In this document: positions 8,181 through 16,060 of the stretch, in pieces | Position numbering within the stretch: position 1 is the first letter of the stretch | Layout: each line of letters opens with the position of its first letter | Assembly: GCA_019637295.1 (NCBI GenBank) | Contig: JAHBVX010000001.1 | Coordinates: 223,501-287,500, forward strand | Source: Polyangiaceae bacterium | GTDB taxonomy: Bacteria > Myxococcota_A > Polyangia > Polyangiales > Polyangiaceae | Reading direction: 5' to 3' | Length of the DNA stretch: 64,000 bases | The notes under the pieces: generated by a model | Databases searched by the model: none | Seen by the model: the letters and a program-made list of their open reading frames with translations, nothing else | What the model was told of the DNA's origin: nothing | Made by a program: the position numbers and the translations under genes

Positions 8181-8351
8181 TTGCAGATGGTGCGCGCGAC
8201 TGGCGCCTGCCGCAAGCGAGCAGGGATGGCGCGTACCACGGCTGTTCGCTCGCCAGCGAGCCGCGGTGCATCGAGACGTGTGACTCGTTGACGTGACCTT
8301 CGTCAGCGAGCGCAGGCGCGCAGTTCTCGAGCGATCACTCGCTGCTCGAGA

Positions 8352-10586
8352 TCAGTGGCTGTTCGGATCTTCGGGATCCGTGCCACTCTCGACTTCGACG
8401 TCGTCGGTCACTCCGTCGGCGTCGAAGTCTTGTCGGGCCGGCGCGGTGACGATCACGCGCGCCGGCCCCTGCGCGGCGGTGGTGAGGAAGGTCACGAGCT
8501 GAACGCAGTGCTCGCGCACCGGCAGCTCGAAGGTGAACGGCGCGGGCAGCAGTGGGAAGCGATCGTCGCCGGGCTGCGGCAGGTCTTTGATGAACTCCCG
8601 CAGGTCCCAGCGCGCGTAGCCGAGGGCGTGGTTGGCGGGACCGTACTCCACCGCTACGCCAGTTCGGCCTGCGATGTTCGCCGAGGCCGGCGCGGCCACG
8701 TCGAGCACGCCGGGCATGGGGATGAAGTGCGGCCCGGCGCGCTCGAGCCCGAGCGCGCGCACGAGCGCGATGGTGGCCGCGTTGGGGAGCACCTCGTCGT
8801 GCGCCGCGTAGGTCACGAGCACGTCCGGTGGCGCGTGGCCAGCGAAGGGCTCCAAGAGCACGTGCGGCGCGTAGGCGGCCGGATCGCCCGCTTCGGTGAT
8901 GGCGCCGAGCAGGAGCGCCACCGGGTGAAACTCGTCCAGGTCGTCGTCATCACCCACGATGCCAAACGTGCCCTTCGCGATGCTCGTGACCAGCGGCGCC
9001 ACCTTGGCGGACTGAGTCGTGATCAGCTGCACGAAGGCGGCGCCCGGGACGTGCAGCGCGAAGCCGCGAATGTGGGGCTCCACCGCCGCCGTCATGGTGC
9101 CCATGATCCCCCCGAGGGACCCGCCGCTCCAGTAGATGCGCGAAGGATCGAGCTTGGGAACCACCCCGCCGGTGTGCTCGGCCAAGAACGTCAGATCGAG
9201 CTTCGGGTTCTCGATCAAGCGCACGAGGCTGACCTGATCCAGGATGGTCTGGCGGAAGTTGTCGCGCACGATGACGAAGTCACCGAAGGCCGCGAAGAAC
9301 GCGACGGGCAGCGGCTTCTCGTCGGGGATGCCGTCCGGGCCTTGGAAGCTGCCCTTGTAGTTGTTCTTCGTGTCGACGATGCCGCCCCGCGCGCCGTGCA
9401 GGACGTCGTCGATGCCGATCACCGCGAAGCCCGCGCGGGCCAGCTCGTTGGCCGTGGACAGCATGCTGCCTCGATCGTTGGACAAGCCGTGGCCGTTGAT
9501 GACGACGGGGTAGCCCGACGGCGGCGGGGGCGCAGCGGGAAGCACCAGCGTCACCGGGATGGTCGCCGTTGGATTCGCGAGCAGGTACTTGTCGCCGCCG
9601 TCGCGCTCGAAGTGCTTCGACTGTGCGTCCAGGTAGCTGGGCGCGACGAACGCCGCCGAGAGCACGACGCCGATCTGGTCGTGCGCGATCCCACCAGGGT
9701 TGTCACCGCCGGGCCACTGCGCTGCGGCCTCGTCCGTCTCCGGCGTGCCCAGCCACTCGGTGAGGGTCGGGCTCTCGCTGCGCCCAAAGACAGCCACGGT
9801 GTAGGGCTTGGCCGCGTCCGGATCGACGATCAGCGAGGGCGCGGCGAGCTTGCGCAGTTCGTTGCGAAGCGCGGGTAGCTCGTAGACTCGGCGCGAGGTC
9901 GTGAACACCGCCAGGCTCGCGACCTCGCTCGCGCTCGTGACGCCGCCAGTCGCCACCAGCGCGTCGAGGGCGTCGCCGTACAGCTTCTCGACGCGGGTGC
10001 TGCGCTCCGCCGTCGTGAGCGTCGCGATGGCGCGCAGCGCGGGTGCCGCGCGCAGGCTGCGCCCGCTGGTCGTACGCACTCGCGATGTCAATACGGCGGC
10101 ATGCCTCACGCCGGGAGGCAGCACCACGCCGGGGACCGGGATCACCGCGACGGAGCCGAAGGTGGGTTGAGCCTTGGCGATGGCCGGGTAGCGCACCCCG
10201 CGCTTGGGCGAGTCCGGATCGACGTCGACGATCAGCACGGAGGGATGCTCGCCGACCGCGTCGTCCCAGGCCCTGGGCAGCGTGGCCGGGTCGACCGAGT
10301 CGCCCACGAAGAACACCGCGCCCGTCGAGCGTCCAAAGCCATCAAGCTCCGACAAGCCGCGCTGCAGCGTCGTCTCGTTGGACGCGACCCGCGCGATGCC
10401 CGGCACGCTGCCCACGGTGCCCGCTGCGCTGAGGTACAGATCGCTCGGCCACGGGATGTCGCCGAAGGGCGTCGCGGTCCCCTCGGCGGCAGGCTCGAAG
10501 GGCACCTCGTACTCCTCCGCCAAGCCTTCGTCCTGACCGCAGCCCACGAGCGCGAGCATGCCCAGGAGTACGAGTACATGGCGCAT
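8352..10586 (-). CDS. Alpha/beta-hydrolase (lipase/esterase-like) lipoprotein
   Basis: A 744-residue exported protein. The start ATG at 10586 gives a compact signal peptide with lipobox LALVGC; an upstream in-frame ATG at 10619 would only lengthen the n-region. The N-terminal third resembles the bacterial virulence-factor lipase N-terminal domain (FGDIPWPSDLYL and repeated beta strands). The hydrolase core has YPVVINGHGLSNDRGSML (oxyanion region), the nucleophile elbow SGGSLGG with Ser in G-x-S-x-G, an acid in TYAAHDEVLP and the catalytic His in GPANHALGY. The C-terminus is a single thrombospondin-3-like Ca-binding motif (DFDADGVTDDVEVESGTDPE). Probably a surface esterase or lipase; the substrate is unknown. 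Confidence 0.88.
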   Translation of the reverse strand: MRHVLVLLGMLALVGCGQDEGLAEEYEVPFEPAAEGTATPFGDIPWPSDLYLSAAGTVGSVPGIARVASNETTLQRGLSELDGFGRSTGAVFFVGDSVDPATLPRAWDDAVGEHPSVLIVDVDPDSPKRGVRYPAIAKAQPTFGSVAVIPVPGVVLPPGVRHAAVLTSRVRTTSGRSLRAAPALRAIATLTTAERSTRVEKLYGDALDALVATGGVTSASEVASLAVFTTSRRVYELPALRNELRKLAAPSLIVDPDAAKPYTVAVFGRSESPTLTEWLGTPETDEAAAQWPGGDNPGGIAHDQIGVVLSAAFVAPSYLDAQSKHFERDGGDKYLLANPTATIPVTLVLPAAPPPPSGYPVVINGHGLSNDRGSMLSTANELARAGFAVIGIDDVLHGARGGIVDTKNNYKGSFQGPDGIPDEKPLPVAFFAAFGDFVIVRDNFRQTILDQVSLVRLIENPKLDLTFLAEHTGGVVPKLDPSRIYWSGGSLGGIMGTMTAAVEPHIRGFALHVPGAAFVQLITTQSAKVAPLVTSIAKGTFGIVGDDDDLDEFHPVALLLGAITEAGDPAAYAPHVLLEPFAGHAPPDVLVTYAAHDEVLPNAATIALVRALGLERAGPHFIPMPGVLDVAAPASANIAGRTGVAVEYGPANHALGYARWDLREFIKDLPQPGDDRFPLLPAPFTFELPVREHCVQLVTFLTTAAQGPARVIVTAPARQDFDADGVTDDVEVESGTDPEDPNSH

Positions 10587-10620
10587 CGGGACAGTGTCGC
10601 ACCGGGGGTGGTGATTCACA

Positions 10621-10644
10621 ATCGTCGACCTCGGTATCGACGAT
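10621..10644. repeat. Perfect 8-bp inverted repeat upstream of the hydrolase gene
   Basis: ATCGTCGA (10621-10628) and TCGACGAT (10637-10644) form a perfect dyad around an 8-bp spacer, 35 bp upstream of the hydrolase start on the minus strand. The position suits an operator for that gene. The right arm overlaps the first copy of a 61-bp direct repeat. Confidence 0.45.
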
Positions 10645-10698
10645 CTGCTGCGTCCTTGCGCGTGACGTGCGCGTCTTCAGCATCGGTGCAGGGAGCAA
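10638..10698 (+). repeat. 61-bp direct repeat, copy 1
   Basis: This segment (from CGACGATCTGCTGCG to GTGCAGGGAGCAA) recurs 306 bp further on at 10944-11004 with two mismatches in 61 positions. Copy 1 is followed by no gene, whereas copy 2 leads straight into the DUF924 gene. The stretch between the copies (10699-10943) holds no gene I can recognise. Confidence 0.85.
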
Positions 10699-10943
10699 CG
10701 GAAGGAATGCCCTGTCGATGACGAGATGCCTGACCGGCCCGCATCTTGGACACACGGGCGGCTGGACCGCCTGGTCGAATCGGACACCGTGATCACCTAT
10801 GGAATCGTGCTTCCAGGGCCTGAGATAGTGGGAGGCGTGCCGTACGTCCGAGGTCAAACGTGTCCGGTGTCCCGCCGAAACAGCTTGCGGTGAGCGCTGA
10901 TTCTGGACCTCCCCCTCCTGGTCGACGAGGACCACGTCACCGG

Positions 10944-11004
10944 CGACGATTTGCTGCGTCCTTGCGCGCGACGTGCGCGTCTTCAGCATCGGTGCAGGGA
11001 GCAA
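10944..11004 (+). repeat. 61-bp direct repeat, copy 2, carrying the DUF924 ribosome-binding site
   Basis: Second copy of the repeat at 10638-10698, with two mismatches. Its last bases (GGGAG) form the Shine-Dalgarno of the DUF924 gene whose ATG lies at 11009, so this copy includes the 5' leader of that gene. Copy 1 looks like a duplicated, orphaned leader. Confidence 0.85.
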
Positions 11005-11008
11005 GACC

Positions 11009-11668
11009 ATGACCGACCCCGTGGAGCGCGACGCAGCCGCGATTCTTCGATACTGGTTCTCGTCCCTCGACGACGGCGCGTCGCTCGAGCCGGGCGCTGA
11101 GCCGTTTCGGACTCACTACGCTCGCTGGTACGGGAAAGAGCCCGAGATAGACGACCAGATCCGCGAGCGGTTCGAGCCCATGCTGAAGGCGACGCTCCAA
11201 GGCGGCGCTCAGTGGGCCAGCCGCCTCGACGCGTGGAGTCGCGCGCCCAAGGGGCTCTTGGCGCTGGTCATCCTGCTCGACCAGCTTCCTCGCAACATGT
11301 ACCGCGACTCACCGGCCATGTACGCCCACGATCCGCTCGCGCTCGTGGTGGCGGCGGAGGCGATTCGACAGTACGCGGACGCGGACCTCGCGCTCGTCCA
11401 GCGCATGTTCCTGTACGTTCCGCTCATGCACGCCGAGAGCGCGACGCTGCAGCAAATGATGGTCGGCCACTTCGAAGCCCTGGTCGGCATGGCTGCGGAG
11501 CGCAGCCCCCACAACCTGCGCTTCTTCGAGTTTGCGCTCGAGTATGCGCGTCGCCACTGCGACGTGGTCGAGCGCTTCGGACGCTTCCCCCATCGCAACG
11601 CGATCCTCGGGCGAAGCTCCACGGCAGAAGAGCTCGAGTTCCTCTCCCGCGACGGCTCGACGTTCTAG
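11009..11668 (+). CDS. DUF924 family protein
   Basis: A 219-residue cytoplasmic, mostly alpha-helical protein that matches the DUF924 family (TPR-like fold). Recognisable are ILRYWFSSLDDG at the N-terminus, RLDAWSRAPKGLLALVILLD with QLPRNMYRDSPAMYAHDPLA in the middle, and FLYVPLMHAESATLQ and FGRFPHRNAILGR towards the end, all in family order and at full length. The biochemical role of DUF924 is not established. ATG 11009 has a GGGAG ribosome-binding site six bases upstream, inside the second copy of the 61-bp repeat. A perfect 12-bp palindrome (CCGGCATGCCGG, 11671-11682) follows the stop. Confidence 0.9.
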   Translation: MTDPVERDAAAILRYWFSSLDDGASLEPGAEPFRTHYARWYGKEPEIDDQIRERFEPMLKATLQGGAQWASRLDAWSRAPKGLLALVILLDQLPRNMYRDSPAMYAHDPLALVVAAEAIRQYADADLALVQRMFLYVPLMHAESATLQQMMVGHFEALVGMAAERSPHNLRFFEFALEYARRHCDVVERFGRFPHRNAILGRSSTAEELEFLSRDGSTF

Positions 11669-11745
11669 CGCCGGCATGCCGGTCAGACGCGGAACCGGCG
11701 TGCAACCTGCTCTCCGATCCGAGCTCGATGGGCGAAGGCTCGACG

Positions 11746-12252
11746 ATGCCTGTCCAGCAATACAACGATCCATCGGAGCGGATCGCGCAGCTGAAGTTCC
11801 AAACCGCGGCGATTTGGACCGTGTCCGTGCCCAGGCTAGTGACTTGGGATCGGGGTACACTGGCGACCGTGAGGCGACTCGATTGGATCGGCGACACGGT
11901 GCAGGGCCAGGTCGCTAGAGGCAACATCGGCGCTGCAGCCGTCGCGGCCAGCGTCCTGTGGACCGCGGATCGCGTGCGCGCGCCCGGCGCACTGGTCGTG
12001 TTCTTGGCGTGTGTCTCGGCGCTCATCGTCGCGAGCCTGTACGAGCGCGTGGTGCTGTGTGCCGTCGCGCTGGGCTCGCTGGCGGTCAGCTGCGGCATGC
12101 CCTACATAGTATGGCACTTGGTGGAGCGCCGCGGGGTCTTCGAGCCGCGCCTGGGCGCGGTGGCGGGCGCCTGCGTGGGCGTGACCTTCGCGTACTTCAG
12201 CTACGGGGACCTGGTCCGCGAGCTGATCGAGCGACACCGAGCTCCACGGTGA
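11746..12252 (+). CDS. Small integral membrane protein, unknown function
   Basis: A protein of up to 168 residues with a polar N-terminus and three to four hydrophobic segments (AAAVAASVLWTADR; ALVVFLACVSALIVASLYER; VVLCAVALGSLAVSCGMPYI; LGAVAGACVGVTFAYFSYG). No family recognised. The start is uncertain: ATG 11746 has a weak GAAGG upstream, ATG 11728 is 6 codons earlier, and GTG 11869 would give a shorter 127-residue form that keeps all the membrane segments. The 190 bp after it, up to the convergent zinc-ribbon gene, contain nothing I can name. Confidence 0.55.
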   Translation: MPVQQYNDPSERIAQLKFQTAAIWTVSVPRLVTWDRGTLATVRRLDWIGDTVQGQVARGNIGAAAVAASVLWTADRVRAPGALVVFLACVSALIVASLYERVVLCAVALGSLAVSCGMPYIVWHLVERRGVFEPRLGAVAGACVGVTFAYFSYGDLVRELIERHRAPR

Positions 12253-12442
12253 GGGGCGCCGGTGGCCGGCGGCGAAACACGTCGCCGCTCCCGCCATTGA
12301 CGCCTACCGACCATGCATCCACGTGACCGCGTATGAGCTTCGGGGCGTCCAGCTGGTGTCTCCCCAGCAGGCGATGCCGGCGGTGCTACTCGAGACCGAG
12401 TTCGCTCGCGTCGTGGCGAACAGGGAAGCTCGACGAGGGTCG

Positions 12443-13813
12443 TCAGCGCTCGAGGGTTGGGCCTGAGCCGGCGGCGACGTCGGTGAGGCAGATCTCCTCG
12501 CCCGCGCCGAGGGGGTTCGGGAAGTAGATCTCGGTCCCACCCTCGACCCGTCCTCGATGCATCCCTAGGTGATTGAGCGGGCGGTACACCGAGACGATAC
12601 GGCCACGGGTTGTCTGTCTCCCCTCGAGGGCCGCGGCCGCGATGGGCGGTGCCGCCGTGTAGCGCGCGAGGTCTGCGCGCGAGAGGGACTGCTGCCGTTG
12701 ACTGCCCAGGAAGAGCTGGACCTTCTCGCCATCGACTTCCATCGCGGCCAGGCAAACCTCGGAGGGACCGGTGCGGGTCAGCGCGAAACGCTGGTCGGAG
12801 TCGGGCCAGATCTCGACCTCGTGCGCGATAGTGAAGACCACCGATCCCGACGCGGCGCCTCCCGCAAACCAGGCCAGAGCCACCACGGCGGGAAACGCTC
12901 GGAGCGCCGAAGCCGCCAGTTCGTCTCCGCGCTGCTTGCGCTCGGCCACCGCGAGCACGCGCTGCTCGGCTTGTTTGGCCGACACGGCGACCTTCTGCAT
13001 CACGCCCGCGCTCGCCAGATTGTTCGCGGCGCAGTAGTCGCAGCGCAACACGGGGGCGACCAGCACGGGCAACGGACCGCCGCACACGCGACAGCCGAGT
13101 CCGGCGTCACCCGGCAAACGAATGGCGCTCCAGTGCCCGACGACTCGCCGCACCGCCGGCGGCACGAGCAGCACCGCCACGAGCCCGAGCACGAGCGTCG
13201 AGGCGGAGGCCGTCGTGCCGAACGCGAAGTAGCCGTGCCACGAGTCGCTGGTCCTGCGGATGGCAAAGCCGACCATCCCCACCGTCAGGCTCGCGAGGAA
13301 GAGCCCGGCGACGACGATTGCCAGGCGTACCTTCCACGCGCGCTCGTGCTGCGCGAGCGCGGAGACGGTCGCTGCCACTTGGCGCTCGGCGGCGGTTTGG
13401 CGACTCAGCGCCGCGCTGCCCTCGGCGAGCAGTCGCGCGATCCGCGGAGGTAGCTGGAAGCGGACTCGGCAGTACGAGCACGTGCTGTGCGTGGGTTCCG
13501 CGAGGCGGAGGGGAGCGACGCCTCCACACGACGGGCAAGTCACACTCGCCGGTGGCCTCGGCGGTGCGGGACCGGTGGCAGCTTCGCTCGTAGCAGGGCC
13601 CGTGTGCGCCCAGCCCTTCCACAACGAGAACGCGGTCGGTACGGCGCCGATCAAGCCGAGCAGCGCGAGCCCTGCACCAAAGGGCAACGCTTCGCGCGTG
13701 GCTGGCGCGAGCCCAAGAGCGAACAGTACGACCCCGGCGCCCGTCGAAAGGACGGAAAAGAGACACCCGGTGCAGCCGCAACCCCGTGCCCGCTGACCCG
13801 TCGCGTCGCCCAC
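12443..13813 (-). CDS. Membrane protein with two zinc ribbons
   Basis: A 456-residue protein with two N-terminal membrane helices (LFSVLSTGAGVVLFALGLAP and FGAGLALLGLIGAVPTAF), then a zinc ribbon CPSCGG ... CSYC (near residue 95), a helical segment, two more membrane helices (VRLAIVVAGLFLASLTVGMV and TLVLGLVAVLLVPPAV), a second zinc ribbon CRVCGG ... CDYC, and a last hydrophobic helix before a C-terminal extracytoplasmic-looking domain. The first ribbon resembles that of the truncated gene at 7149. Function unknown; paired zinc ribbons flanking membrane segments recur in uncharacterised myxobacterial proteins. Confidence 0.75.
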   Translation of the reverse strand: MGDATGQRARGCGCTGCLFSVLSTGAGVVLFALGLAPATREALPFGAGLALLGLIGAVPTAFSLWKGWAHTGPATSEAATGPAPPRPPASVTCPSCGGVAPLRLAEPTHSTCSYCRVRFQLPPRIARLLAEGSAALSRQTAAERQVAATVSALAQHERAWKVRLAIVVAGLFLASLTVGMVGFAIRRTSDSWHGYFAFGTTASASTLVLGLVAVLLVPPAVRRVVGHWSAIRLPGDAGLGCRVCGGPLPVLVAPVLRCDYCAANNLASAGVMQKVAVSAKQAEQRVLAVAERKQRGDELAASALRAFPAVVALAWFAGGAASGSVVFTIAHEVEIWPDSDQRFALTRTGPSEVCLAAMEVDGEKVQLFLGSQRQQSLSRADLARYTAAPPIAAAALEGRQTTRGRIVSVYRPLNHLGMHRGRVEGGTEIYFPNPLGAGEEICLTDVAAGSGPTLER

Positions 13814-14273
13814 GCCAGCAGGCTACGCCGACCCACGGAGGGCGCAATCCCTCACGGGGCGGTGTTGATCGGAAGCGCACACGAGATCGCCCATGAGCGC
13901 CGGGAGTCGCGCGCCCGAGCTCGAGCGATCGGGACGGGGGCCCGAAGCGGCTGCCATCCAGGGTAGCGGCAAGCGCCGAGGCGATCGAAACGACTCCCGG
14001 CGCGCACGCCGGGCCCGGCGGAGCGGACGCGTCCTCCGACTCCGGTGGCGTCACGCGCTGCGGATTGCCGAAGGAACCCTGCAACTGTTGCCACGTCAGG
14101 GGCTACGCCACCGCGACATCCGGCGGCGTGATCGTGATCAGCCCGGACCCTCCCGCTTGTTCACCATCGCGTTCAGCATTGGCTCGCGGGAGGCGAGCAG
14201 GGCTGACGCAGGGCGTGCTCGTCGGGATCTTCCGGAATGGGTGGCCGCAGATTTGCCGGAACCGTCAGGCCAT
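13814..14273. other. Gene-poor stretch with a possible lipoprotein remnant
   Basis: No intact gene is supported here. On the plus strand, from about 13972 to 14163, one frame reads like part of a secreted Cys-rich protein (AIETTPGAHAGPGGADAS, then CGLPKEPCNCCHVRGYATA), but it has no start or ending I trust and merges into shadow sequence. It may be a decayed relative of the Cys-rich lipoprotein next to it. Confidence 0.3.
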
Positions 14274-14672
14274 TCAGGGCTCACAGGTGCAGCACGGGTC
14301 GGCTCCCGTCGCTTGCGTCCCGGGGGGACACGTCAAGTCGGCGCAGGGTGCTTGCCCGGGACAGAACGCTTTGTCCGAGAAGCACACGGGACAACACGAG
14401 CCCGCGCCGAGTTCGAGGAACGTGTGACTCGGGCAACTGGGCGCCTCCGCGCACTGCACCGACTCGCAGGTTGCCGGCCGGCAGCCGCAGCATCCTGGCG
14501 CGTACTCGAAGTTCGCTTGCCCGGTAGAGCAGCTCCCCGCTTGGGAGCACGAGTCGGTGGACCGCGCGCAGGTCTTCCCGCTCTCGGGTTCCCCCGACGA
14601 ACATCCGAGCGCAAGCAGCGCCACGGCGAAACACGAAGCCAGGGAGCGGAACCAGCACTGTGTCGTGGACAT
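14274..14672 (-). CDS. Cys-rich lipoprotein
   Basis: A 132-residue exported protein with a signal peptide and lipobox (ALLALGCSS, Cys24). The mature part has about 20 Cys in repeated units such as CCGCRPATCESVQCAEAPSC, CCPVCFSDKAFCPGQAPCAD and a terminal CCTCEP. Units of the form CCPVC and LTCPPGTQ resemble disulfide-rich repeats of small secreted myxobacterial proteins. No enzyme motif is present. Likely a disulfide-stabilised surface protein of unknown function. Confidence 0.75.
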   Translation of the reverse strand: MSTTQCWFRSLASCFAVALLALGCSSGEPESGKTCARSTDSCSQAGSCSTGQANFEYAPGCCGCRPATCESVQCAEAPSCPSHTFLELGAGSCCPVCFSDKAFCPGQAPCADLTCPPGTQATGADPCCTCEP

Positions 14673-14700
14673 GCGCTTGGTCGATTCTACCCGCTCACCC

Positions 14701-14920
14701 TCATTCGAGGAACCAGCAGCTGGCGTGCGGACGGGAGAAGTTCAGAGGCGCCCAAGCGACTCGACCGTTCGCTCGCACGTTGCCGGTGTTCAGCGTCGTC
14801 GCCGGCTCGAACAAGAGCGCGTGCGCCTCCCCCTCGGCGACCGGTCTCTCGCCGGGCAGTTCGCTCTTCGTACGCGCCGGAACAAGCTGAAACCCGAGTC
14901 TAACTACCCGCCTCGGTCGG
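14701..14920 (-). pseudogene. C-terminal fragment of an unidentified gene
   Basis: The minus-strand frame ending at 14701 reads as good protein sequence for about 65 residues (RLGFQLVPARTKSELPGERP, AHALLFEPATTLNTGNVRAN, WAPLNFSRPHASCWFLE) and then becomes shadow sequence where the SUMF1 5' fragment begins near 14921. It has no start. It looks like the 3' end of a gene whose front was replaced by the duplicated SUMF1 piece. Family not recognised. Confidence 0.5.
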
Positions 14921-15127
14921 TCAGACGCAGTCCAGGATGCGCCCATGGGGACAGTATCCTGCGCCGAGCAGAAATTGGCCACCGGAGATGAGCACCTCTT
15001 TGACCGTGCAGCGGCCGCCCACGCGCTCGTGACTGGGCGCGCATCCGCGGGTCGGATACGTCGGCTCCAGCTCCGTCTCGCCGCCGCAGGCGGAGAGCAG
15101 TGCGATCATGAGCGGCCAGGCTCGCAT
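14921..15127 (-). pseudogene. 5' fragment of a SUMF1-like lipoprotein gene (partial duplicate)
   Basis: A 68-codon open frame with its own signal peptide (MRAWPLMIALLSACGG) whose mature part is nearly identical to the start of the intact gene at 15131-16060: ETELEPTYPT, SHERVGGRCTVKEVLISGG and QFLLGAG. The homology stops at 14931 and the frame ends in unrelated residues. It starts 4 bp downstream of the intact gene's stop. The signal peptide differs from that of the intact copy, so this is a paralogue cut short after tandem duplication rather than a simple copy. Confidence 0.75.
14931..15089. repeat. 159-bp direct repeat, copy A
   Basis: About 96 percent identical (6 differences counted by eye) to 15855-16013, offset 924 bp in the same orientation. 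It covers the codons for the mature N-terminus of the SUMF1-like lipoprotein. Confidence 0.85.
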
Positions 15128-15130
15128 GGG

Positions 15131-16060
15131 TCACTCCGCGTCGCGGGCGCAGCGGACCTTCAAGTAGCCCTCGTCACCGCTGTGCGTGGTCGAGCGGTAG
15201 TCCGCGCGCACGTCTTCGAGCGCCGTGTTCCGGCTGGCGCCGCGCGCCGCCGTCACGGGCGCGCCAGGGATCCACTCGCACTGCCACGCGCCACCGCACT
15301 GCTCAGGCAAGTTCAACGGCAGGGGCGTGTAGGCGTCGTCGTAGGCCTCCGGCGCGGGCGCGAGCATCTCCCAGAACCCCCCGAACAAGTCGTAAATACC
15401 CTCGGGCGAGGGCGGATAGCTGGCCACGAGGGACACCTGCCGCTCGTCGGCGTTCTTGGCGCCGCAGCGCTCGGCGTCGACGTTGGCGTCGGCGCAGGTC
15501 GGGGGGCGGTCGCCCCAGGGGAACATGCGGGTGCCGCCGCCGGTGGCCAGGTACTCCCACTCCACCTCCGTGAGCCAGCGCTTGCCGTGGTGGGCGCAGA
15601 TCTTTTGGATCGCGGCGACGGCGGCGCTCTTCTCGTACACCGCGCCGAGGAACGAGTAGTTGACGGGCTCGTACAACAGTCCGGCGCAAGCGACGTCGCC
15701 GCTCTCGCAACCGGGGGGGGGCTTCACGCCAACATCGATGTGCCAGAGCAACAATTCGTAGCCTGTCTGAGGCGCCACATCGACCCAAAACGGCTTCACC
15801 GTCACCACGCGCGGCCCGTCCGCCAGCGGGCAGTCGTGGACCTCCGGCGGGATCTCCAGGATGCGCCCATGGGGACAGTGTCCTGCGCCGAGCAGAAACT
15901 GGCCACCGGAGATGAGCACCTCTTTGACCGTGCAGCGGCCGCCCACGCGCTCGTGACTGGGCGGACAGCCGCTGGTCGGATACGTCGGCTCCAGCTCCGT
16001 CTCGCCGCCGCAGCTCAGCAGCAGCGCGGCGGTGAGTAATGCGGTGGTGGGTCGCGTCAT
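15131..16060 (-). CDS. SUMF1-domain (formylglycine-generating-enzyme-like) lipoprotein
   Basis: A 309-residue protein with a signal peptide and lipobox (ALLLSCGG). The fold is that of SUMF1/FGE-sulfatase-domain proteins: KEVLISGGQFLLGAG, VVTVKPFWVDVAPQTGYEL, KRWLTEVEWEYLATGGGTRM then FPWGD, EGIYDLFGGFWEM, ARGASRNTALEDVRADYRST and a terminal LKVRCARD. The two Cys used by true FGE for oxidation are not evident, so a non-FGE role (ligand-binding or scaffold) is more likely. ATG 16060 overlaps the stop of the upstream HExxH gene (ATGA, 16057-16060), placing it second in an operon. Confidence 0.85.
   Translation of the reverse strand: MTRPTTALLTAALLLSCGGETELEPTYPTSGCPPSHERVGGRCTVKEVLISGGQFLLGAGHCPHGRILEIPPEVHDCPLADGPRVVTVKPFWVDVAPQTGYELLLWHIDVGVKPPPGCESGDVACAGLLYEPVNYSFLGAVYEKSAAVAAIQKICAHHGKRWLTEVEWEYLATGGGTRMFPWGDRPPTCADANVDAERCGAKNADERQVSLVASYPPSPEGIYDLFGGFWEMLAPAPEAYDDAYTPLPLNLPEQCGGAWQCEWIPGAPVTAARGASRNTALEDVRADYRSTTHSGDEGYLKVRCARDAE
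15855..16013. repeat. 159-bp direct repeat, copy B
   Basis: Partner of copy A at 14931-15089, inside the intact SUMF1-like gene. The flanks diverge sharply at both ends, which marks the limits of the duplication or conversion tract. Confidence 0.85.

Noticed and set aside
7740-8291. Continuation of the plus-strand zinc-ribbon frame to 8291
   Set aside because: Composition becomes Arg/Pro/Ser-rich shadow and the opposite strand reads as a GIDE-like protein in that stretch.
12323-12466. 48-codon plus-strand frame starting GTG, reading VTAYELRGVQLVSPQQ...
   Set aside because: It reads fairly well as protein but has no ribosome-binding site, overlaps the end of the zinc-ribbon gene and matches no family I know.
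13972-14163. Cys-rich plus-strand frame as an intact gene
   Set aside because: No start with a ribosome-binding site and no credible end; kept only as a possible remnant.
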